From Hydractinia symbiolongicarpus (Eukaryota > Cnidaria > Hydrozoa > Anthoathecata > Hydractiniidae), in assembly GCF_029227915.1 (NCBI RefSeq), contig NC_079878.1:33073501-33137500 (forward strand): DNA of 64,000 bases, written 5' to 3'. Every line of letters starts with the position of its first letter. Positions within the stretch are counted from its first letter, which is position 1. Below are positions 49,920-61,560 of the stretch, piece by piece. The notes beneath the pieces are model-generated. The model was not told the DNA's origin and did no database searches. It worked only from the letters and a program-made list of their open reading frames with translations. The position numbers were made by a program, and so were the translations under genes.

Positions 49920-52006
49920 AAAACTACAAGTCTCATGCGTTTTAGTGGTGAAAAAATAATTTAAAAAATCGTTCGGGAAATGAGTTTCCTCCCTGGGTAC
50001 TTTCTTTGTATACTTTTGACTATACGGGCCGAGTCCGGGGTTTACGGGAAATCGCGGATTTTCGTTTGCCGGCGATTAAACCTCTTTTATTGAGCGTCTC
50101 ATCAAAAATGAAAACAATTTTTAAAACTACAAGTCTTATGCGTTTTAGTGGTGAAAAAATAATTTAAAAAATGGTTCTGGAAATGAGTTTACTCCCTGGG
50201 TACTTTCTTTGTATACTATTGACTATACGGGCCGAGTCCGGGATTTAGGGAAATCGCAGGTTTTCGTTTGCCAGCGATTAAACTACTTTTATTCAGCGTC
50301 TCATCAATAATGAAAACATTTTTGCAAACTACAAGTCTCATGCGTTTTAGTGGTGAAAAAATAATTTAAAAAATCGTTCGGGAAATGTGTTTACTCCCTG
50401 GGTACTTTCTTTGTATAATTTTGACTATACGGGCCGAGTCCGGGATTTACGGGAAATCGCGGATTTTCGTTTGCCGGCAATTAAACTGCTTTTATTCCGC
50501 GTCTCATCAAAAATGAAAACATTCTTGAAAACTACAAGTCTCATGCGTTTTAGTGGTGAAAAAATAATTTAAAAAATCGTTCTGGAAATGAGTTTACTCA
50601 CAGGGTACTTTCTTTGTATACATTCGACTATACGTGCCAAGCCCGGGGTTTACAGGAAATCGCGGGTTTTCGTTTGCCGGCGATTTAACTTTTTTTATTC
50701 AGCGTCTCATCAAAAATAAAAACATTTTTAAAAACTACAAGTCTTATGGGCTTTAGTGGTGAAAAAATAATTTAAAAAATCGTTCTGGAAATGAGTTTAC
50801 TCACAGGGTACTTTCTTTGTATACATTCGACTATACGTGCCAAGCCGGGATTTACGGGAAATCGCGGTTTTCGTTTGCCGGCGATTGAACTTCTTTTATT
50901 CAGCGTCTCATCAAAAATGAAAACATTTTTGAAAACTACAAGTCTCATGCGTTTTAGTGGTGAAAATATAATTTAAAAAATCGTTTTGGAAATGAGTTTA
51001 CTCATAAGGTACTTTCTTTGTATACATTTGACTATACGGGCCAAGCCCGGGATTTACGGGAAATCGCGGGTTTTCGTTTTCCGGCGATTAAACCTCTTTC
51101 ATTAAGCGTCTCATCAAAAATGAAAATATTTTTGAAAACTACAAGTCTCATGCGTTTTAGTGGTGAAAAAAAAATTTAAAAAATCGTTCTGGAAATGAGT
51201 TTACCCACAGGGTACTTTCTTTGTATACATGCGACTATACGTGCCAAGCCCGGGATTTACGGGAAATCGCGGGTTTTCGTTTGCCGGCAATTAAACTGCT
51301 TTTATTCCGCGTCTCATCAAAAATGAAAACATTCTTGAAAACTACAATTCTCATGCGTTTTAGTGGTGAAAAAATAATTTAAAAAATCGTTCGGGAAATG
51401 AGTTTACTCCCTGGGTACTTTCTTTGTATACTTTTGACTATACGGGCCGAGTCCGGGATTTACGGGAAATCGCGGATTTTCGTTTGCCGGCGATTAAACT
51501 TCTTTTATTCAGCGTCCCATCAAATATGAAAATATTTTTGAAAACTACAAGTCTCATGCGTTTAGTGGTAAAAAAATAATATAAAAAATCGTTCGGGAAA
51601 TGAGTTTACTCCCTGGGTACTTTCTTTGTATACTTTTGACTATACGGGCCGAGTCCAGAATTTACGGGAAATCGCAGGTTTTCGTTTGCCGGCGATTATA
51701 CTTCTTTTATTCAGCGTCTCATCAAAAATGTAAACATTTTTAAAAACTACAAGTCTCATGCGTTTTAGTGGTGAAAAAGTAATTTAAAAAATCGTTCGGG
51801 AAATGAGTTCACTCCCTGGGTACTTTCTTTGTATACTTTTGACTATACGGGCCAAGCCCGGGATTTACGGGAAATCGCGGGTTTTCGTTTGCCGGCGATT
51901 AAACTTCTTTTATTCAGCGTCTCATCAAAAATGAAAACATTTTTGAAAACTACAAGTCTCATGCGTTTTAGTGGTGAAAAAATAATTTAAAAAATCGTTC
52001 GGGAAA

Positions 52007-53017
52007 TGAGTTTACTCCCTGGGTACTTTCTTTGTATACTTTTGACTATACGGGCCGAGTCCGGGGTTTACGGGAAATCGCGGATTTTCGTTTGCCGGCG
52101 ATTAAACTTCTTTTATTGAGCGTCTCATCAAAAATGAAAACATTTTTTAAAACTACAAGTCTTATGCGTTTTAGTGGTGAAAAAATAATTTAAAAAATGG
52201 TTCTGGAAATGAGTTTACTCCCTGGGTACTTTCCTTGTATACTATTGACTATACGGGCCGAGTCCGGGATTTAGGGAAATCGCAGGTTTTCGTTTGCCAG
52301 CGATTAAACTACTTTTATTCAGCGTCTCATCAATAATGAAAACATTTTTGCAAACTACAAGTCTCATGCGTTTTAGTGGTGAAAAAATAATTTAAAAAAT
52401 CGTTCGGGAAATGTGTTTACTCCCTGGGTACTTTCTTTGTATACTTTTGACTATACGGGCCAAGCCGAGATTTACGGGAAATCGCGGGTTTTCGTTTGCC
52501 GGCGATTAAACTTCTTTTATTGAGCGTCTCATCAAAAATGAAAACATTTTTTAAAACTACAAGTCTTATGCGTTTTAGTGGTGAAAAAATAATTTAAAAA
52601 ATGGTTCTGGAAATGAGTTTACTCCCTGGGTACTTTCCTTGTATACTATTGACTATACGGGCCGAGTCCGGGATTTAGGGAAATCGCAGGTTTTCGTTCG
52701 CCAGCGATTAAACTACTTTTATTCAGCGTCTCATCAATAATGAAAACATTTTTGCAAACTACAAGTCTCATGCGTTTTAGTGGTGAAAAAATAATTTAAA
52801 AAATCGTTCGGGAAATGTGTTTACTCCCTGGGTACTTTCTTTGTATACTTTTGACTATACGGGCCAAGCCGAGATTTACGGGAAATCGCGGGTTTTCGTT
52901 TGCCGGCGATTAAACTTCTTTTATTCAGCGTCTCATCAAAAATGAAAACATTTTTAAAAACTACAAGTCTCATGGGCTTTAGTGGTGAAAAAATAATTTA
53001 AAAAATCGTTCTGGAAA
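52007..53017 (+). repeat. Five-monomer block present in U2 but absent in U1
   Basis: The block holds GTCCGGGGTTTACGGG with TTATTGAGCG; a D monomer with TTTCCTTGTATACTATTG; a monomer with CCAAGCCGAGATTT and TTATTGAGCG; a second D monomer with CTTTCCTTG (404 bp after the first); and CCAAGCCGAGATTT with ATGGGCTTTAG. So it has a nested two-monomer duplication. Related single-dose monomers lie at 43.7-44.3 kb in U1. Loss from U1 or gain in U2 cannot be decided from this window. Confidence 0.83.
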
Positions 53018-56000
53018 TGAGTTTACTCACAGGGTACTTTCTTTGTATACATTCGACTATACGTGCCAAGCCCGGGGTTTACAGGAAATCGCGGCTTTTC
53101 GTTTGCCGACGATTGAACTTCTTTTATTCCGCGTCTCATCAAAAATGAAAACATTTTTAAAAACTACAAGTCTTATGCGTTTTAATGGTGAAAAATTAAT
53201 TTAAAAAATCGTTCTGTAAGTGAGTTTACTCACAGGGTACTTTCTTTGTAAACATTCGACTATACGGGCCAAGCCCCGGATTTACGGGAAAACGCGGGAT
53301 TTCGTTTGCCGGCGATTAAACCTCTTTCATTAAGCGTCTCATCAAAAATGAAAACATTTTTGAAAACTACAAGTCTCATGCGTTTTAGTGGTGAAAAAAT
53401 AATTTAAAAAATCGTTCGGGAAATGTGTTTACTCCCTGGGTACTTTCTTTGTATACATTCGACTATACGTGCCAAGCTCGGGATTTACGGGAAATCGCGG
53501 GTTTTCGTTTGCCGGCGATTGAACTTCTTTTATTCAGCGTCTCATCAAAAATGAAAACATTTTTGAAAACTACAAGTCTCATGCGTTTTAGTGGTGAAAA
53601 TATAATTTAAAAAATCGTTCTGGAAATGAGTTTACTCACAAAGTACTTTCTTTGTATACATTCGACTATACGGGCCAAGCCCGGGATTTACGGGAAATAG
53701 CGGGTTTTCGTTTTCCGGCGATTAAACCTCTTTCATTAAGCGTCTCATCAAAAATGAAAATATTTTTGAAAACTACAAGTCTCATGCGTTTTAGTGGTGA
53801 AAAAAAAATTTAAAAAATCGTTCGGGAAATGGGTTTACTCCCTGGGTACTTTCTTTGTATACATTCGACTATACGGGCCAAGCCCGGGATTTACGGGAAA
53901 ACGCGAGATTTCGTTTTCCGGCGATTATACTTCTTTTATTCAGCGTCTCATCAAAAATGTAAACATTTTTAAAAACTACAAGTCTCATGCGTTTTAGTGG
54001 TGAAAAAGTAATTTAAAAAATCGTTCGGGAAATGAGTTTACTCCCTGGGTACTTTCTTTGTATACTTTTGACTATACGGGCCAAGCCCGGGATTTACGGG
54101 AAATCGCGGGTTTTCGTTTGCCGGCGATTAAATTTCTTTTATTCAGCGTCTCATCAAAAATGAAAACATTTTTGAAAACTACAAGTCTCATGCGTTTTAG
54201 TGGTGAAAAAATAATTTAAAAAATCGTTCGGGAAATGAGTTTACTCCCTGGGTACTTTCTTTGTATACTTTTGACTATACGGGCCGAGTCCGGGGTTTAC
54301 GGGAAATCGCGGATTTTCGTTTGCCGGCGATTAAACTTCTTTTATTGAGCGTCTCATCAAAAATGAAAACATTTTTTAAAACTACAAGTCTTATGCGTTT
54401 TAGTGGTGAAAAAATAATTTAAAAAATGGTTCTGGAAATGAGTTTACTCCCTGGGTACTTTCTTTGTATACTATTGACTATACGGGCCGAGTCCGGGATT
54501 TAGGGAAATCGCAGGTTTTCGTTTGCCAGCGATTAAACTACTTTTATTCAGCGTCTCATCAATAATGAAAACATTTTTGCAAACTACAAGTCTCATGCGT
54601 TTTAGTTGTGAAAAAATAATTTAAAAAATCGTTCGGGAAATGTGTTTACTCCCTGGGTACTTTCTTTGTATACTTTTGACTATACGGGCCAAGCCGAGAT
54701 TTACGGGAAATCGCGGGTTTTCGTTTGCCGGCGATTAAACTTCTTTTATTCAGCGTCTCATCAAAAATGAAAACATTTTTAAAAACTACAAGTCTCATGG
54801 GCTTTAGTGGTGAAAAAATAATTTAAAAAATCGTTCTGGAAATGAGTTTACTCACAGGGTACTTTCTTTGTATACATTCGACTATACGTGCCAAGCCCGG
54901 GGTTTACAGGAAATCGCGGGTTTTCGTTTGCCGGCGATTGAACTTCTTTTATTCCGCGTCTCATCAAAAATGAAAACATTTTTAAAAACTACAAGTCTTA
55001 TGCGTTTTAATGGTGAAAAACTAATTTAAAAAATCGTTCTGTAAGTGAGTTTACTCACAGGGTACTTTCTTTGTAAACATTGGACTATACGGGCCAAGCC
55101 CCGGATTTACGGGAAAACGCGGGATTTCGTTTGCCGGCGATTAAACCTCTTTCATTAAGCGTCTCATCAAAAATGAAAACATTTTTGAAAACTACAAGTC
55201 TCATGGGCTTTAGTGGTGAAAAAATAATTTAAAAAATCGTTCTGGAAATGAGTTTACTCACAGGGTACTTTCTTTGTATACATTCGACTATACGTGCCAA
55301 GCCCGGGGTTTACAGGAAATCGCGGGTTTTCGTTTGCCGGCGATTGAACTTCTTTTATTCCGCGTCTCATCAAAAATGAAAACATTTTTAAAAACTACAA
55401 GTCTTATGCGTTTTAATGGTGAAAAACTAATTTAAAAAATCGTTCTGTAAGTGAGTTTACTCACAGGGTACTTTCTTTGTAAACATTGGACTATACGGGC
55501 CAAGCCCCGGATTTACGGGAAAACGCGGGATTTCGTTTGCCGGCGATTAAACCTCTTTCATTAAGCGTCTCATCAAAAATGAAAACATTTTTGAAAACTA
55601 CAAGTCTCATGCGTTTTAGTGGTGAAAAAATAATTTAAAAAATCGTTCGGGAAATGTGTTTACTCCCTGGGTACTTTCTTTGTATACTTTTGACTATACG
55701 GGCCAAGCCGGGATTTACGGGAAATCGCGGGTTTTCGTTTGCCGGCGATTTAACTTTTTTTATTCAGCGTCTCATCAAAAATAAAAACATTTTTAAAAAC
55801 TACAAGTCTTATGGGCTTTAGTGGTGAAAAAATAATTTAAAAAATCGTTCTGGAAATGAGTTTACTCACAGGGTACTTTCTTTGTATACATTCGACTATA
55901 CGTGCCAAGCCCGGGATTTACGGGAAATCGCGGGTTTTCGTTTGCCGGCGATTGAACTTCTTTTATTCAGCGTCTCATCAAAAATGAAAACATTTTTGAA

Positions 56001-57977
56001 AACTACAAGTCTCATGCGTTTTAGTGGTGAAAATATAATTTAAAAAATCGTTCTGGAAATGAGTTTACTCACAAGGTACTTTCTTTGTATACATTCGACT
56101 ATACGGGCCAAGCCCGGGATTTACGGGAAATCGCGGGTTTTCGTTTTCCGGCGATTAAACCTCTTTCATTAAGCGTCTCATCAAAAATGAAAATATTTTT
56201 GAAAACTACAAGTCTCATGCGTTTTAGTGGTGAAAAAAAAATTTAAAAAATCGTTCGGGAAATGAGTTTACTCCCTGGGTACTTTCTTTGTATACATTCG
56301 ACTATACGGGCCAAGCCCCGGATTTACGGGAAAACGCGGGATTTCGTTTGCCGGCGATTAAACCTCTTTCATTAAGCGTCTCATCAAAAATGAAAACATT
56401 TTTGAAAACTACAAGTCTCATGCGTTTTAGTGGGGAAAAAATAATTTAAAAAATCGTTCGGGAAATGAGTTTACTCCCTGGGTACTTTCTTTGTATACTT
56501 TTGACTATACGGGCCGAGTCCGGGATTTACGGGAAATCGCGGATTTTCGTTTGCCGGCGATTAAACTTCTTTTATTCAGCGTCCCATCAAATATGAAAAT
56601 ATTTTTGAAAACTACAACTCTCATGCGTTTAGTGGTAAAAAAATAATATAAAAAATCGTTCGGGAAATGAGTTTACTCCCTGGGTACTTTCTTCGTATAC
56701 TTTTGACTATACGGGCCAAGCCCGGGATTTACGGGAAATCGCGGGTTTTCGTTTGCCGGCGATTAAACTTCTTTTATTCAGCGTCTCATCAAAAATGAAA
56801 ACATTCTTGAAAACTAAAAGTCTCATGCGTTTTAGTGGTGAAAAAATAATTTAAAAAATCGTTCGGGAAATTAGTTTACTCCCTGGGTACTTTCTTTGTA
56901 TACTTTTGACTATATGGGCCAAGCCGGGATTTACGAGAAATCGCGGGTTTTCGTTTGCCGGCGATTAAACTTCTTTTATTCAGCGTCTCATCAAAAATGA
57001 AAACATTTTTAAAAACTACAAGTCTTATGCGTTTTAGTGGTGAAAATATAATTTAAAAAATCGTTCTGGAAATGAGTTTACTCACAGGGTACTTTCTTTG
57101 TATACATTCGACTATACGGGCCAAGCCCGGGATTAACGGGAAAACGCGGGTTTTCGTTTTCCGGCGATTAAACCTCTTTCCTTAAGCGTCTCATCAAAAA
57201 TGAAAACATTTTTAAAAACTACAAGTCTCCTGCGTTTTAGTGGTGAAAAAATGTTTTAAAAAATCGTTCGGGAAATGAGTTTACTCCCTGGGTACTTTCT
57301 TTGTATACATTCGACTATACGGGCCAAGCCCCGGATTTACGGGAAAACGCGGGATTATGTTTGCCGGCGATTAAACCTCTTTCATTAAGCGTCTCATCAA
57401 AAATGAAAACATTTTTGAAAACTACAAGTCTCATGCGTTTTAGTGGTGAAAAAATAATTTAAAAAATCGTTCGGGAAATGAGTTTACTCCCTGGGTACTT
57501 TCTTTGTATACTTTTGACTATACAGGCCGAGTCCGGGATTTACGGGAAATCGCGGATTTTCGTTTGCCGGCGATTAAACTTCTTTTATTCAGCGTCTCAT
57601 CAAAAATGAAAATATTTTTGAAAACTACAAGTCTCATGCGTTTTAGTGGTGAAAAAATAATTTAAAAAATCGTTCGGGAAAAGAGTTTACTCCCTGGGTA
57701 CTTTCTTTGTATACTTTTGACTATACGGGCCAAGCCGGGATTTACGGGAAATCGCGGGTTTTCGTTTGCCGGCGATTAAACTTCTTTTATTCAGCGTCTC
57801 ATCAAATATGAAAATATTTTTGAAAACTACAAGTCTCATGCGTTTAGTGGGAAAAAAATAATTTAAAAAATCGTTCTGAAAATGAGTTTACTCCCTGGGT
57901 ACTTTCTTTGTATACTTTTGACTATACGGGCCAAGCCGGGATTTACGGGAAATCGCGGGTTTTCGTTTGCCGGCGAT

Positions 57978-60900
57978 TTAACTTTTTTTATTCAGCGTCT
58001 CATCAAAAATAAAAACATTTTTAAAAACTACAAGTCTTATGGGCTTTAGTGGTGAAAAAATAATTTAAAAAATCGTTCTGGAAATGAGTTTACTCACAGG
58101 GTACTTTCTTTGTATACATTCGACTATACGTGCCAAGCTCGGGATTTACGGGAAATCGCGGGTTTTCGTTTGCCGGCGATTGAACTTCTTTTATTCAGCG
58201 TCTCATCAAAAATGAAAACATTTTTGAAAACTACAAGTCTCATGCGTTTTAGTGGTGAAAATATAATTTAAAAAATCGTTCTGGAAATGAGTTTACTCAC
58301 AAGGTACTTTCTTTGTATACATTCGACTATACGGGCCAAGCCCGGGATTTACGGGAAATCGCGGGTTTTCGTTTTCCGGCGATTAAACCTCTTTCATTAA
58401 GCGTCTCATCAAAAATGAAAATATTTTTGAAAACTACAAGTCTCATGCGTTTTAGTGGTGAAAAAAAATTTTAAAAAATCGTTCGGGAAATGAGTTTACT
58501 CCCTGGGTACTTTCTTTGTATACATTCGACTATACGGGCCAAGCCCGGGATTTACGGGAAAACGCGGGATTTCGTTTTCCGGCGATTATACTTCTTTTAT
58601 TCAGCGTCTCATCAAAAATGTAAACATTTTTAAAAACTACAAGTCTCATGCGTTTTAGTGGTGAAAAAGTAATTTAAAAAATCGTTCGGGAAATGAGTTT
58701 ACTCCCTGGGTACTTTCTTTGTATACTTTTGACTATACGGGCCAAGCCCGGGATTTACGGGAAATCGCGGGTTTTCGTTTGCCGGCGATTAAATTTCTTT
58801 TATTCAGCGTCTCATCAAAAATGAAAACATTTTTGAAAACTACAAGTCTCATGCGTTTTAGTGGTGAAAAAATAATTTAAAAAATCGTTCGGGAAATGAG
58901 TTTACTCCCTGGGTACTTTCTTTGTATACTTTTGACTATACGGGCCGAGTCCGGGGTTTACGGGAAATCGCGGATTTTCGTTTGCCGGCGATTAAACTTC
59001 TTTTATTGAGCGTCTCATCAAAAATGAAAACATTTTTTAAAACTACAAGTCTTATGCGTTTTAGTGGTGAAAATATAATTTAAAAAATGGTTCTGGAAAT
59101 GAGTTTACTCCCTGGGTACTTTCTTTGTATACTATTGACTATACGGGCCGAGTCCGGGATTTAGGGAAATCGCAGGTTTTCGTTTGCCAGCGATTAAACT
59201 ACTTTTATTCAGCGTCTCATCAATAATGAAAACATTTTTGCAAACTACAAGTCTCATGCGTATTAGTGGTGAAAAAATAATTTAAAAAATCGTTCGGGAA
59301 ATGTGTTTACTCCCTGGGTACTTTCTTTGTATACTTTTGACTATACGGGCCAAGCCGAGATTTACGGGAAATCGCGGGTTTTCGTTTGCCGGCGATTAAA
59401 CTTCTTTTATTCAGCGTCTCATCAAAAATGAAAACATTTTTAAAAACTACAAGTCTCATGGGCTTTAGTGGTGAAAAAATAATTTAAAAAATCGTTCTGG
59501 AAATGAGTTTACTCACAGGGTACTTTCTTTGTATACATTCGACTATACGTGCCAAGCCCGGGGTTTACAGGAAATTGCGGGTTTTCGTTTGCCGGCGATT
59601 GAACTTCTTTTATTCCGCGTCTCATCAAAAATGAAAACATTTTTGAAAACTACAAGTCTCATGCGTTTTAGTGGTGAAAATATAATTTAAAAAATCGTTC
59701 TGGAAATGAGTTTACTCACAAGGTACTTTCTTTGTATACATTCGACTATACGGGCCAAGCCCGGGATTTACGGGAAATCGCGGGTTTTCGTTTTCCGGCG
59801 ATTAAACCTCTTTCATTAAGCGTCTCATCAAAAATGAAAATATTTTTGAAAACTACAAGTCTCATGCGTTTTAGTGGTGAAAAAAAAATTTAAAAAATCG
59901 TTCGGGAAATGAGTTTACTCCGTGGGTACTTTCTTTGTATACATTCGACTATACGGGCCAAGCCCCGGATTTACGGGAAAACGCGGGATTTCGTTTGCCG
60001 GCGATTAAACCTCTTTCATTAAGCGTCTCATCAAAAATGAAAACATTTTTGAAAACTACAAGTCTCATGCGTTTTAGTGGGGAAAAAATAATTTAAAAAA
60101 TCGTTCGGGAAATGAGTTTACTCCCTGGGTACTTTCTTTGTATACTTTTGACTATACGGGCCGAGTCCGGGATTTACGGGAAATCGCGGATTTTCGTTTG
60201 CCGGCGATTAAACTTCTTTTATTCAGCGTCCCATCAAATATGAAAATATTTTTGAAAACTACAACTCTCATGCGTTTAGTGGTAAAAAAATAATATAAAA
60301 AATCGTTCGGGAAATGAGTTTACTCCCTGGGTACTTTCTTCGTATACTTTTGACTATACGGGCCAAGCCCGGGATTTACGGGAAATCGCGGGTTTTCGTT
60401 TGCCGGCAATTAAACTTCTTTTATTCAGCGTCTCATCAAAAATGAAAACATTCTTGAAAACTAAAAGTCTCATGCGTTTTAGTGGTGAAAAAATAATTTA
60501 AAAAATCGTTCGGGAAATGAGTTTACTCCCTGGGTACTTTCTTTGTATACTTTTGACTATATGGGCCAAGCCGGGATTTACGAGAAATCGCGGGTTTTCG
60601 TTTGCCGGCGATTAAACTTCTTTTATTCAGCGTCTCATCAAAAATGAAAACATTTTTAAAAACTACAAGTCTTATGCGTTTTAGTGGTGAAAATATAATT
60701 TAAAAAATCGTTCTGGAAATGAGTTTACTCACAGGGTACTTTCTTTGTATACATTCGACTATACGGGCCAAGCCCGGGATTAACGGGAAATCGCGGGTTT
60801 TCGTTTTCCGGCGATTAAACCTCTTTCATTAAGCGTCTCATCAAAAATGAAAACATTTTTAAAAACTACAAGTCTCCTGCGTTTTAGTGGTGAAAAAATG

Positions 60901-61560
60901 TTTTAAAAAATCGTTCGGGAAATGAGTTTACTCCCTGGGTACTTTCTTTGTATACATTCGACTATACGGGCCAAGCCCCGGATTTACGGGAAAACGCGGG
61001 ATTATGTTTGCCGGCGATTAAACCTCTTTCATTAAGCGTCTCATCAAAAATGAAAACATTTTTGAAAACTACAAGTCTCATGCGTTTTAGTGGTGAAAAA
61101 ATAATTTAAAAAATCGTTCGGGAAATGAGTTTACTCCCTGGGTACTTTCTTTGTATACTTTTGACTATACAGGCCGAGTCCGGGATTTACGGGAAATCGC
61201 GGATTTTCGTTTGCCGGCGATTAAACTTCTTTTATTCAGCGTCTCATCAAAAATGAAAATATTTTTGAAAACTACAAGTCTCATGCGTTTTAGTGGTGAA
61301 AAAATAATTTAAAAAATCGTTCGGGAAATGAGTTTACTCCCTGGGTACTTTCTTTGTATACTTTTGACTATACGGGCCAAGCCGGGATTTACGGGAAATC
61401 GCGGGTTTTCGTTTGCCGGCGATTAAACTTCTTTTATTCAGCGTCTCATCAAATATGAAAATATTTTTGAAAACTACAAGTCTCATGCGTTTAGTGGGAA
61501 AAAAATAATTTAAAAAATCGTTCTGAAAATGAGTTTACTCCCTGGGTACTTTCTTTGTAT
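57978..61560 (+). repeat. Third, shortened copy of the large unit (U3)
   Basis: Bases 58101-59638 match 53440-54977 (shift 4,661 bp, 23 monomers), anchored by CCAAGCTCGGG (T at 53478 and 58139) and AAAATGGTTCTGG (54427 and 59088). Bases 59632-61537 match 55985-57890 (shift 3,647 bp, 18 monomers), anchored by CTTCGTATAC (60341 and 56694). The change of shift means five monomers (1,014 bp) are missing in U3 near 59635. U3 shows more single-base differences than the U1/U2 pair, for example AAATTGCGGG at about 59575 and GCGTATTAGTGG near 59260. Confidence 0.85.

Larger units (their letters stand above)
49782..49984 (+). repeat. Reference monomer, subtype A (203 bp, exact consensus)
   Basis: This copy equals my by-eye consensus and gives the numbering used elsewhere (position p lies at 49781+p). 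Order of parts: TTTACTCCCTGGG box (1-13); GTATAC (24-29); a GC-rich, CpG-rich block holding CGGGCCAAGCCCGGG (41-55), TTTACGGGAAATCGCGGG (57-74) and TTTCGTTTGCCGGCGATT (76-93); TTTATTCAGCG (102-112); the A/T dyad CAAAAATG-AAAA-CATTTTTG (119-138); ACAAGTCTCATGCG (145-158); A-rich tracts (170-187); and TCGTTCGGGAAATGAG (188-203). G+C is 77 of 203. Positions 41-93 are strongly GC-rich and 113-188 strongly AT-rich, so each repeat is bipartite. Confidence 0.95.
48067..57977 (+). repeat. Large duplication, unit U2 (about 9.9 kb)
   Basis: U2 follows U1 directly; its left junction lies within a stretch common to both parents (48067-48132). It reproduces U1 in order, with an extra five-monomer block at about 52007-53017. 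The only clear single-base difference I noticed in the second half is AAATGAGTTT at about 57477 where U1 has AAATTAGTTT near 46940, so identity is very high over about 8.9 kb. The exact figure needs an alignment. All content is satellite monomers of subtypes A to F. Confidence 0.88.

Noticed and set aside
49782-49984. Plus-strand promoter in GTATAC...TATAC or the TTTACT box
   Set aside because: TATA-like words are expected in AT-rich DNA, and there is no downstream gene or initiator evidence.
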